A stretch of DNA of 6,566 nt from CAZJQT01 sp964604415 (lineage in GTDB: Bacteria; Patescibacteriota; Saccharimonadia; Saccharimonadales; CAZJQT01): positions 1-6,566 of the forward strand of contig CAZRYT010000026.1 in assembly GCA_964604415.1 (NCBI GenBank), read 5' to 3'. This document shows, one piece after another, positions 1 through 5,965 of this stretch; position 1 is the stretch's first letter, and each line of letters starts with the position of its first letter. The notes beneath the pieces were generated by a model. That model did no database searches and was not told where the DNA came from. It saw only the letters and a program-made list of their open reading frames with translations. A program made the position numbers and the translations under genes.

Positions 1-1447
1 ACAACACGTCAGAAACTATTACCACAGAACAAATTGCTTTTCGATAATTTGTCGGAGCAAATAACGAAGCTATTATTAAGGCAATACAGCCAACGCTCCA
101 AACTAAAGACATAGTAATACTCAAAGGTATCGTAGTGGAGAATATTTCAACATGACGCTCGGCGATCGCTAGCAAAAGTATGCCAATACCTAGTAGTATA
201 GCTACGCTTATTAGAGCGTGTTTTTTATTGATTTTAGAATTAACTACACGGTCGAAACCAAAAGCCGCCAGCAATATGATGGCTAATTCAACTGTTGGCT
301 GAACGTATCTATAGATCGCTATCTTACTCATCAACGGAATTACATTAAGTATGTGGGATAAAAACGGCAGGCTATAAACTCTAGCAATCATTATCACTGC
401 CCAAGCTGCGAGAACTATCTTAATAGCTCGCTTATGCTTCTCAAACAGACTTGCAATCGCAAAGAACAACAAGGACAAAGTTATGTAGCCACCGCTAATA
501 CCCCAAATTGAAGGTAGGGTATTACTCGGACTAAAAGCAGTACTTTGATACAAAGTTCCGTATATATAGGGTAAGAAAAACATGGGCAAACCGGAGAGGG
601 GTAAACCACTGTTGGCGATAGAAGAACCATGACTACCAATGAAGGCATATTGAAGGTAGCCCAGGAATGCAATCAATAATGGAGCCGCAATTAACAGACC
701 CACCACAAAACCACATAGAAGTTTATATACAAATTGCCGCCAGGCACCGTGACGCAACTGCAGAAGACGAACAATTGCCCATAAGCCGGCTAATAGCCCT
801 CCTAAATAGACTTCTTCTGGGAAGCCTGAATAAAGCGAAAGTGCTAGTGCCACCGCGAATACCAGCCAACCCCTTTTTTTATTTTTGACAGTGCTGTCAA
901 AAGCAATTTCTACACCCAACAATAGAAGAGGTAAGAAAGCAATCGTATTAAAGTTAGGGCTACCAAACCAAGCAAAACTACCATTCAGGGCAAACGCAAC
1001 ACCAAAAACCACGCCAGTAAGCCTCTTCATGCCCAATTTTAGTATTAGATAGTAGGTGGCCAAGCCAGCTACGATTTCTAAAATTATTCGGAAAAACAAA
1101 AAGCCATTACTTAGGCTTAGAAGAAGGGTCGGGGGGAATAAGGCAGCCGATTGCATATCACCTGCCAATGGCGCACCCACTTGCTCATTGTAATTCCACC
1201 ATGGCATGTGGCCGTGCAGTATTTGCTTGGCTGCTGTATAGCCTAAGGCCTGGGTTATTGTCCCGTCGTTAGGGTCTAGGGTGTATTGGCCGGCAATAAT
1301 TTGCTTTGACCCAGTTGTATAAAGCTGAGTTCGAGTGTCTCTAGGGTTTCCATTAGTTAGCCCACTAATGAATATTATATTTGCCAATAGGACAACAAAA
1401 ACTATTATTAATGGTCCGGCAAAGCGGCTTTTTACAAGTCTATGCAT
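1..1447 (-). CDS. YfhO-family multi-spanning membrane glycosyltransferase, paralogue A (C-terminus cut by window edge)
   Basis: The minus-strand frame from ATG at 1447-1445 stays open to the window edge, giving 482 residues without a stop. It reads MHRLVKSRFAGPLIIVFVVL, a short basic head followed by the first membrane helix. A long loop (about 31-105) then holds LDPND (58-62) and HGHMPWWNYNEQVGAPLAG (78-96), followed by MQSAALF; this is the P-x-W-N...G-x-P...QSA signature of YfhO proteins (GT-C-like transferases). About ten more hydrophobic helices follow, with conserved blocks FALNGSFAWF, LYSGFPEE and AIYRYVQPTVELAII. It aligns almost without gaps to the complete paralogue at 1544-3799, roughly half identical by eye. 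By that comparison some 270 residues, including the extracytoplasmic C-terminal domain, lie beyond position 1. The inferred role is transfer of a sugar from a polyprenyl-phosphate carrier to an envelope acceptor on the outer membrane face; donor and acceptor cannot be read from sequence. There is no Shine-Dalgarno before the ATG. Assignment to the family is firm, exact function is not. Confidence 0.88.
   Translation of the reverse strand, partial: MHRLVKSRFAGPLIIVFVVLLANIIFISGLTNGNPRDTRTQLYTTGSKQIIAGQYTLDPNDGTITQALGYTAAKQILHGHMPWWNYNEQVGAPLAGDMQSAALFPPTLLLSLSNGFLFFRIILEIVAGLATYYLILKLGMKRLTGVVFGVAFALNGSFAWFGSPNFNTIAFLPLLLLGVEIAFDSTVKNKKRGWLVFAVALALSLYSGFPEEVYLGGLLAGLWAIVRLLQLRHGAWRQFVYKLLCGFVVGLLIAAPLLIAFLGYLQYAFIGSHGSSIANSGLPLSGLPMFFLPYIYGTLYQSTAFSPSNTLPSIWGISGGYITLSLLFFAIASLFEKHKRAIKIVLAAWAVIMIARVYSLPFLSHILNVIPLMSKIAIYRYVQPTVELAIILLAAFGFDRVVNSKINKKHALISVAILLGIGILLLAIAERHVEIFSTTIPLSITMSLVWSVGCIALIIASLFAPTNYRKAICSVVIVSDVL
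1176..1218. repeat. 43-bp inverted repeat, left arm (inside YfhO paralogue A)
   Basis: Read on the minus strand, this stretch is identical base for base to 1776-1818 on the plus strand. It begins TGCACGGCCACATGCC and ends GAGCAAGTGGG. It encodes HGHMPWWNYNEQV plus parts of the flanking codons in the same frame in both genes. All ten codons in it that have synonymous alternatives are identical. The six codons just downstream (GAPLAG) all differ at the third base between the genes. Confidence 0.93.
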
Positions 1448-1449
1448 TA

Positions 1450-1478
1450 TTGAAAGTGTAACTCAACTAATCTATAAG
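1450..1478 (+). promoter_or_regulatory. Sigma-70-like promoter, distal candidate for YfhO paralogue B
   Basis: TTGAAA (1450-1455), a 17-base spacer and TATAAG (1473-1478) match the sigma-70 consensus at five of six bases in each element. Initiation would fall near 1485 and leave a leader of about 59 bases before the ATG at 1544. The -35 begins three bases upstream of the divergent gene's start codon, so polymerase here would compete with initiation of paralogue A. This is the best consensus match in the window, but it conflicts with the leaderless arrangement suggested by the proximal candidate at 1506-1534; both could be used. Confidence 0.5.
1455..1460 (-). promoter_or_regulatory. -10-like hexamer just upstream of YfhO paralogue A
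   Basis: On the minus strand TACACT (four of six matches to TATAAT) ends 7 bases before the ATG at 1447. No convincing -35 sits at the proper distance. It is listed because the other four starts in the window have the same arrangement. If it works, transcription would begin at or within a base or two of the ATG. Further upstream, TATAGA (1476-1471) is an alternative -10, also without a good -35. Confidence 0.3.
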
Positions 1479-1505
1479 TTCATAAAAATAATGAGCGTAA
1501 GACAT

Positions 1506-1534
1506 TTGGTTTGAGAGAGAATCTCACGTAAACT
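1506..1534 (+). promoter_or_regulatory. Proximal promoter candidate for YfhO paralogue B with inverted repeat in its spacer
   Basis: TTGGTT (1506-1511), a 17-base spacer and TAAACT (1529-1534) form a weaker promoter (three of six and four of six matches). The -10 ends 9 bases before the ATG at 1544, so the message would be almost leaderless. The spacer contains TGAGA-N5-TCTCA (1512-1526), a small inverted repeat placed where a repressor could block polymerase. The half-sites are only 5 bases, so the operator reading is tentative. Confidence 0.33.
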
Positions 1535-1543
1535 TAGCCTAAT

Positions 1544-3799
1544 ATGAAGATACAAAAAATCATTGAGAGGTTTAAAGGTCCGCTCTTAATCTTTGCAATA
1601 GTAGTGCTTGCGCATATTTTGTTTTTAACAGGCATTTTTAAAAATAATCCGATCGATCAATTCTCAGGCGCAGTTACCTTTACTCACGTTGGTCTCTACG
1701 GTGTCTATGAAACCATTGACCCTAACAATGCCTATGGCGTCCAAGCACTTGGTCATGCGGCTGTAGAACAAATATTGCACGGCCACATGCCATGGTGGAA
1801 TTACAATGAGCAAGTGGGCGCTCCGCTGGCTGGCGGCATGCAATCCGCAGCTTTGTTCTTACCGTTTAACTTATTGTTAGCCCTATCAACTGGTGTTCTT
1901 TATTTCCACATGATCCTTGAGATAGTTGGAGGGGTAGCAACTTATTACTTACTAAAAAAGCTTAAGTGTTCTGATTTAGTATCTACTGTAGGCGGCAGTC
2001 TGTTTGCCCTCAACGGTACTTTCGCTTGGTTAACTTCGGCTAACGTTAACCCAATAGCATTTCTACCATTATTAATCTTAGGAGTTGAAATAGCTCTTGA
2101 GCGCACCAAAGCAAAAAAGAAAGGCGGTTGGATATTAATTGCTTTAGCTTTGGCATTCTCACTTTATTCGGGATTTCCAGAAGGGGCCTACCTTGATGGG
2201 ATGCTTGTGGCAGTATGGTTTATTGTCAGGGCTATTCAGATGAGGCACGAAGATTGGCTCCAGTTTACAAAGAAGACAATAATGGGTGGCGTTGTAGGCC
2301 TATTATTAGCTGCTCCAATTATTGTAGCCTTCCTAGATTTTTTGCCATATGCGAATGTCGGTGCCCACACAGGAACAGGAGGTTTGTCTGTTTATCATAT
2401 ACCGCCCTCGGCTCTACCGGGTTTGGTGATGCCCTATATTTATGGCCCAATTTTCCAATTCGTTTCGTATGATCACACGGGCATAATACAGCAATTTTGG
2501 GCAAACACAGGCGGCTACCTAACACTGCCTGTAATCTTCCTTGCATTTATAGGTGTCCTTTCCCATGCCCGTAAAAATCGGGCACTTGTTTATATGCTGG
2601 GCATATTCTCAGCGGTGATTATAGCCAGAATTTATGGATTTCCGGGAACTACGACGATCATTAACTTTATTCCAGGTATGCGTCAGGTAGCAATTTACAG
2701 ATATGTTAATCCGACTATAGAGCTCGCCATTATTATCCTGGCCATGATCGGTCTGGACGCTTTATTAAGCAAGAAAAAAGCTGACAAAGTCGCTGGTAAA
2801 AAAGTTATCTGGGCCGGTCTGATAGCGTTTGCTATCGTTTTGTTCTTGGTTCCTATCGCAATTAGTGTTGGTCATCATCTATATCTAGCGCCTCATCATC
2901 GCTTGTGGATAGCGCTTTCGGTCGCATGGAGTCTGGGTGGATTGGCCACGATGATTGTTTGCATTTTCTTCTTCAAAAAATACTTAAAGTTTCTGTTGCC
3001 TCTCATTATCTTAGGTGAAGCTTTAGTGATGTTTATCGCGCCTCAGCTGTCAGCACCAAGACAAACGGTGGTTGATCTCAAGCCAGTCAACTTTTTACAG
3101 GCAAACTTAGGCAATTCAAGGTTTTATAGCATGGGATATATAATGCCAAATTACGGTTCGTATTATGGCATTGCGTCCATAAACACCAATAACGAACCGA
3201 TTGCTAAGAGTTGGCATACTTATATCAGCGAAAACTTAAATCCAAACGTAAATCCATCACAAGAATTTACGGGCATAGACAAACGTGACCCAAATGGTAT
3301 TACTCCAATTCAGGCATTCTTTGCCAACCTGCCTGGTTATGAAAATGTGTCCGTGAAATACGTGGTTATCCGCAATACTTTGGTGCCGCCCGGCACACCC
3401 GAACAATATTCACTGAAGCTAGTGTACTCAGATGATTTTTACACAATATATCAACTTCCAAATCCAAAACCATTTTTCGAGGTCACAGACGGATCCTGCA
3501 GCGTCACTAGTTCAACCACATACTCTGCTTCAACCGACTGCTCTAAACCAAGCGAACTCACAAGAAGAGAAATCTATATGCCGGGATGGACTGCGCGGGT
3601 TAATGGTAAGGCGGTGCCCGTTGTCTCTAAATCTGATGGTCTTTTCCAGCAAGTGGACCTACCAAAAGGGCACTCATCAATTAAGTTCAATTACACGCCC
3701 CCTTACATATACTTTACATACGCAGCGTTTGGGCTCGGAGTTGTGTTAATAGGTTATTCTGTGGTGAGTAGAAAACTTACGGATAAAGCCAGTAAATAA
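1544..3799 (+). CDS. YfhO-family membrane glycosyltransferase, paralogue B (complete, 751 aa)
   Basis: A complete YfhO-type protein. Residues 1-12 are basic and 13-31 form the first membrane helix. The following loop carries IDPNN (58-62) and HGHMPWWNYNEQVGAPLAG (79-97) then MQSAALF. About eleven helices lie between 110 and 500, with FALNGTF, LYSGFPEG and AIYRYVNPTIELAII conserved with paralogue A. Residues about 500-715 are hydrophilic and should be extracytoplasmic; they include VKYVVIR (604-610) and the typical YfhO tail motif YMPGWTARVNGK (678-689). A last helix (718-740) and a lysine-rich end follow. At 751 residues it is somewhat shorter than Bacillus YfhO. The inferred job is transfer of a sugar from undecaprenyl phosphate to an outside acceptor, with GT2 and GtrA from the convergent cluster as likely partners. 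ATG at 1544 suits the first helix; no Shine-Dalgarno precedes it. C652 and C666 in the outer domain could form a disulphide. Family is firm; substrate is unknown. Confidence 0.9.
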   Translation: MKIQKIIERFKGPLLIFAIVVLAHILFLTGIFKNNPIDQFSGAVTFTHVGLYGVYETIDPNNAYGVQALGHAAVEQILHGHMPWWNYNEQVGAPLAGGMQSAALFLPFNLLLALSTGVLYFHMILEIVGGVATYYLLKKLKCSDLVSTVGGSLFALNGTFAWLTSANVNPIAFLPLLILGVEIALERTKAKKKGGWILIALALAFSLYSGFPEGAYLDGMLVAVWFIVRAIQMRHEDWLQFTKKTIMGGVVGLLLAAPIIVAFLDFLPYANVGAHTGTGGLSVYHIPPSALPGLVMPYIYGPIFQFVSYDHTGIIQQFWANTGGYLTLPVIFLAFIGVLSHARKNRALVYMLGIFSAVIIARIYGFPGTTTIINFIPGMRQVAIYRYVNPTIELAIIILAMIGLDALLSKKKADKVAGKKVIWAGLIAFAIVLFLVPIAISVGHHLYLAPHHRLWIALSVAWSLGGLATMIVCIFFFKKYLKFLLPLIILGEALVMFIAPQLSAPRQTVVDLKPVNFLQANLGNSRFYSMGYIMPNYGSYYGIASINTNNEPIAKSWHTYISENLNPNVNPSQEFTGIDKRDPNGITPIQAFFANLPGYENVSVKYVVIRNTLVPPGTPEQYSLKLVYSDDFYTIYQLPNPKPFFEVTDGSCSVTSSTTYSASTDCSKPSELTRREIYMPGWTARVNGKAVPVVSKSDGLFQQVDLPKGHSSIKFNYTPPYIYFTYAAFGLGVVLIGYSVVSRKLTDKASK
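1776..1818. repeat. 43-bp inverted repeat, right arm (inside YfhO paralogue B)
   Basis: This is the partner of 1176-1218, in opposite orientation, with 557 bases between the arms. It covers the second base of codon 78 to the second base of codon 92 of paralogue B. One mismatch further out, another six bases (CAAATA, 1769-1774) also match, making 49 of 50 identical. Both start codons and all divergent promoter candidates lie between the two arms. Confidence 0.93.
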
Positions 3800-4534
3800 C
3801 TAGGTATTCTTTGTCTGTAGTCTTAGTTTTGGTACCAAGAAAAAGTTTTTGGTGAGAGTACTTTTAGGTATTTTCGATTTGCCATGTAACCTATCATGAA
3901 AGACAATCGGAATTTGATGGATAGACTTGGCTTTATTGGAGGCTTTGTATTTAAGTTCAATCAGAAAACCATAGCCGCTTGATTCAATATTATTTAAGTT
4001 TATCTCATGCAGAAGCTCGGCACTATATAAGTTAAATCCCCCGGTGTAATCAGATATAGCTCTGTTCAGAAATAACCTAGCGTAGAAGTTACCATATCTA
4101 CTCAGCAGTTTCCTTAACAATGGCCAATCTGGCGTAGCGCCACCATGGACGTATCGTGATCCAACCACAAGCTGATTCTTCTTGGATGCAGCCACAAAGT
4201 CCTTTATATATTTGGGGTTGTGCGATAGGTCTGCGTCCATCGATAATACAAAATCAACTTTTTTAGAAAGGAGATAATTCATGCCTTCAACACAAGCTTT
4301 GCCATAGCCGTCTTTTTTAGTTCGATCTATGACTACGACCTTAAAGTTAGAGCCTGCTAGTTCTGTACCTAATTTGTTGGCAATTTTGCTGGTGCCATCA
4401 GGTGAATTATCATCAACGACTGTTACTAAAAACGATACATCAGGCAGCTTTGTTGCTTGTTTTTTCAGCGCTCTCAATAACAAAGCAATATTAATAGCCT
4501 CATTATAGGTCGGAACCACAACCCCAATATTCAT
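3800..4534 (-). CDS. DPM1/Ppm1-like GT2 glycosyltransferase (polyprenyl-phosphate sugar synthase), 244 aa
   Basis: A GT-A-fold family 2 enzyme of the polyprenyl-phosphate mannose synthase type. The N-terminal strand VVPTYNEAINI (6-16) and VVDDNSPDGTS (39-49) are the nucleotide-binding blocks. MDADLSHNP (99-107) holds the metal-binding D-x-D. VVGSRYVHGG (123-132), SDYTGGFNLY (161-170), GYGFLIELKYKA (187-198) and R215 with HGKSK (217-221) are the usual acceptor and donor loops. It should attach a sugar from a nucleotide donor to undecaprenyl phosphate at the cytoplasmic membrane face. GDP-mannose is the common donor in this family, but specificity is not readable here. No membrane helix is present, unlike CsbB or GtrB; the basic C-terminus may bind the membrane. 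It lies 70 bases after the GtrA gene. Its TAG stop abuts the TAA of YfhO paralogue B. No Shine-Dalgarno precedes ATG 4534; an ATG-TAA pair lies immediately upstream. Confidence 0.9.
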   Translation of the reverse strand: MNIGVVVPTYNEAINIALLLRALKKQATKLPDVSFLVTVVDDNSPDGTSKIANKLGTELAGSNFKVVVIDRTKKDGYGKACVEGMNYLLSKKVDFVLSMDADLSHNPKYIKDFVAASKKNQLVVGSRYVHGGATPDWPLLRKLLSRYGNFYARLFLNRAISDYTGGFNLYSAELLHEINLNNIESSGYGFLIELKYKASNKAKSIHQIPIVFHDRLHGKSKIPKSTLTKNFFLVPKLRLQTKNT

Positions 4535-4542
4535 TTACATTA

Positions 4543-4571
4543 AATCTAACACGTAAAGTACTTAGGAACAA
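4543..4571 (-). promoter_or_regulatory. Promoter candidate for the GT2 gene
   Basis: On the minus strand TTGTTC (4571-4566), a 17-base spacer and TAGATT (4548-4543) form a moderate sigma-70-like promoter. The -10 ends 8 bases before the ATG at 4534, so initiation would fall within a few bases of the start codon. It occupies the 70-base gap after the GtrA gene, where no terminator hairpin is visible, so the GT2 gene may be both read through from upstream and transcribed on its own. Confidence 0.38.
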
Positions 4572-4604
4572 TTATGTTGAGAAAAATTTGGGAATACAAA
4601 AAGA

Positions 4605-5033
4605 TTACTCTAGCGGAGGAACAGTTTTCGAATCAGTAAAGATAATGTTTTTGTAGATAAAATACGTCCAGCTTACTTGAATTATGACAGCTAGCGGTTT
4701 GGCTAAGGCGTAGCTGAAAACGTGGCTCACCAGACTAACAAAAACAATAGTAAATCCTAGGTTAAATAAAAATAGAACAGTATATGGGAAAATATGTTGG
4801 CGTAAGTTTTTGGTTTGCGAAGCGTTAAATGCCCACGAACGATTAAGCCAAAAATTATAAATAAACGCAGTTGTATAAGCTATCAATAGAGCTAAGGGTA
4901 GCCATAAATTAGCTTTGCCGTGCAACAGTATCAATAGGCCTTCATCGATAATGAAAGTGGTGCCACCGACAAACAAATATCGTATCAAACGGTGTCTATA
5001 CAGATATAAAGACCAATCCTTAATTTTTTGCAT
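4605..5033 (-). CDS. GtrA-family small membrane protein (putative polyprenyl-phosphate-sugar flippase), 142 aa
   Basis: A four-helix protein of the GtrA/GtcA family with the usual length of about 130-150 residues. Helices fall at about 18-38, 44-64, 82-102 and 106-127. Recognisable blocks are RYLFVGG (18-24), YNFWLNRSWAF (59-69), the family's N-x-x-x-N-R-x-W-x-F signature, and YFIYKNIIF (124-132). Proteins of this family act with a GT2 enzyme and a GT-C transferase and are thought to flip lipid-linked sugars to the outer face. Being encoded directly before the DPM1-like GT2 gene fits that role. The ATG at 5033 lies inside the end of rmlA, in another frame (14-base overlap), suggesting coupled translation. 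There is no Shine-Dalgarno; instead TGCTAGAAT lies just upstream. A shorter start is unlikely because the basic head before helix 1 (R13, R15, R18) would be lost. Confidence 0.9.
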   Translation of the reverse strand: MQKIKDWSLYLYRHRLIRYLFVGGTTFIIDEGLLILLHGKANLWLPLALLIAYTTAFIYNFWLNRSWAFNASQTKNLRQHIFPYTVLFLFNLGFTIVFVSLVSHVFSYALAKPLAVIIQVSWTYFIYKNIIFTDSKTVPPLE

Positions 5034-5889
5034 TCAGTAATTCTAGCAAATACTGGCCATATCCACTTTTTATTAATCCTTCAGCTAAATTGGCCAATTG
5101 TTCGTCGTTAATAAATCCTTGGCGCCAGGCGGCTTCTTCGATTGCGCCAACTTTGAGACCCTGACGTTCTTCGATAACTTGGACAAATTGCGAGGCTTGA
5201 TTCATGCTGGCAAAAGTACCGGTATCTAACCAGGCGGTGCCACGGTCTAGTAGACAAACCTTGAGCTTACCTTTTTTAAGATAAGCGTTTAAGACAGATG
5301 TAATTTCAATTTCCCCACGCTCACTAGGCTTAACAGATTTAGCGATCTCGACTACGTCGTTATCACAGAAATAAAGACCCGCATTAGCGTAATGTGACTT
5401 TGGCTTGGTCGGCTTTTCTTCAATAGAAAGCACCTTCATTTCTTTATCAAATTCATAAACACCGTAGCGCTCTGGATCCTTAACCTGGGCTGCAAAACCA
5501 ACTGCACCATCCACATTATTGAATTGCTTTAGCTGTTCATCCATCTGAGAGCCATAAAAAATATTATCACCCAAAATCATGGCCACCTTATCTCTGCCAA
5601 TAAAATCAGCACCGATAATGAAAGCATCGGCTAGACCACGAGGCTCGTCTTGTACCTTATATGTAAACTCGCAACCAATCTGTTTGCCACTACCAAGTAA
5701 CTGTTCAAAGCGGGGTAAATCTAAGGGAGTAGAAATTATCAAAATGTCTTTAATCCCAGCATTTATTAATGTGCTCAACGGGTAATAAATCATTGGTTTG
5801 TCATAAATTGGCACCAGCTGTTTGGAGATGCCCTTGGTGATGGGATAGAGGCGCGTACCAGACCCGCCAGCTAGAATAATTCCTTTCAT
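5020..5889 (-). CDS. rmlA: Glucose-1-phosphate thymidylyltransferase RmlA, 289 aa
   Basis: This enzyme joins glucose 1-phosphate and dTTP to give dTDP-glucose and pyrophosphate in the cytoplasm, the first step of dTDP-L-rhamnose and related dTDP-sugar synthesis. The length (289) is standard. Visible motifs are GGSGTRLYP (8-16), SKQLVPIYDKPMIYYPL (22-38), DEPRGLADAF (81-90), the metal-binding aspartate in LGDNIFYGS (106-114), RYGVYEF (141-147), IEEKP (156-160), ANAGLYF (168-174), RGEIEIT (191-197) and TAWLDTGT (218-225). All expected active-site segments are present. The ATG at 5889 begins MKGIILAGG with no spare residues, so the start is secure. No Shine-Dalgarno is seen; an extended -10 (TGCTATACT) ends 9 bases upstream. 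It follows the GT4 gene by 76 bases and overlaps the GtrA gene. rmlB, rmlC and rmlD are not in the window, so whether rhamnose or another sugar is made cannot be told here. Confidence 0.97.
   Translation of the reverse strand: MKGIILAGGSGTRLYPITKGISKQLVPIYDKPMIYYPLSTLINAGIKDILIISTPLDLPRFEQLLGSGKQIGCEFTYKVQDEPRGLADAFIIGADFIGRDKVAMILGDNIFYGSQMDEQLKQFNNVDGAVGFAAQVKDPERYGVYEFDKEMKVLSIEEKPTKPKSHYANAGLYFCDNDVVEIAKSVKPSERGEIEITSVLNAYLKKGKLKVCLLDRGTAWLDTGTFASMNQASQFVQVIEERQGLKVGAIEEAAWRQGFINDEQLANLAEGLIKSGYGQYLLELLNAKN
5040..5048 (-). promoter_or_regulatory. Extended -10-like element before the GtrA gene
   Basis: On the minus strand TGC-TAGAAT lies inside the last codons of rmlA and ends 6 bases before the GtrA ATG at 5033. 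TAGAAT matches TATAAT at five of six bases, and TGN is the extended -10 feature. Being within coding sequence for LLELL it may be chance, but it repeats the arrangement seen at rmlA (TGCTATACT). Confidence 0.33.
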
Positions 5890-5898
5890 TCGGTATTC

Positions 5899-5907
5899 AG
5901 TATAGCA
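5899..5907 (-). promoter_or_regulatory. Extended -10 promoter candidate for rmlA
   Basis: On the minus strand TGC-TATACT is a near-consensus extended -10 (hexamer five of six) ending 9 bases before the rmlA ATG. No -35 with a good match is found at 16-18 bases, which extended -10 promoters can tolerate. Initiation would leave only a few bases of leader. It lies in the 76-base gap after the GT4 stop, where no terminator is visible. Confidence 0.42.
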
Positions 5908-5965
5908 ATCATTGGGCTATGAGCGCAGTTTTGAACACTTTATCCCAAGCCAATTCACGTACCTT

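Noticed and set aside
481..888. Small open frames at 481-672 (minus) and 667-888 (plus).
   Set aside because: Both lie inside the continuous minus-strand YfhO paralogue A frame, which has clear homology to paralogue B; they are other-frame shadows.
2215..3749. Small open frames on both strands within 2215-2546 and on the plus strand at 3432-3749.
   Set aside because: They are other-frame readings of the complete YfhO paralogue B and have no recognisable domain.
3829..3852. TTGGTACCAA palindrome overlapping a weak hairpin (CCAAGAA/TTTTTGG, loop of four) near the convergent junction, considered as a terminator.
   Set aside because: The stem is short with a G-T pair, no T-run follows on the plus strand, and it lies inside the GT2 coding sequence 30-50 bases from the junction, so it does not resemble an intrinsic terminator.
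4532..4540. ATG-TAA-ATG on the minus strand, a minimal start-stop upstream ORF directly before the GT2 start.
   Set aside because: It follows easily from an AT-rich leader, and if transcription starts after the -10 at 4548-4543 the first ATG may not even be in the mRNA.
5909..5965. After the GT4 TGA stop the frame stays open for 18 more codons (starting KVRELAWDKVF) before a second TGA, which could hint at TGA readthrough or recoding.
   Set aside because: An 18-codon open run is quite likely by chance. The protein already ends with a normal family C-terminus. None of the long genes contains an in-frame TGA, as would be expected if TGA coded for Gly or Trp.
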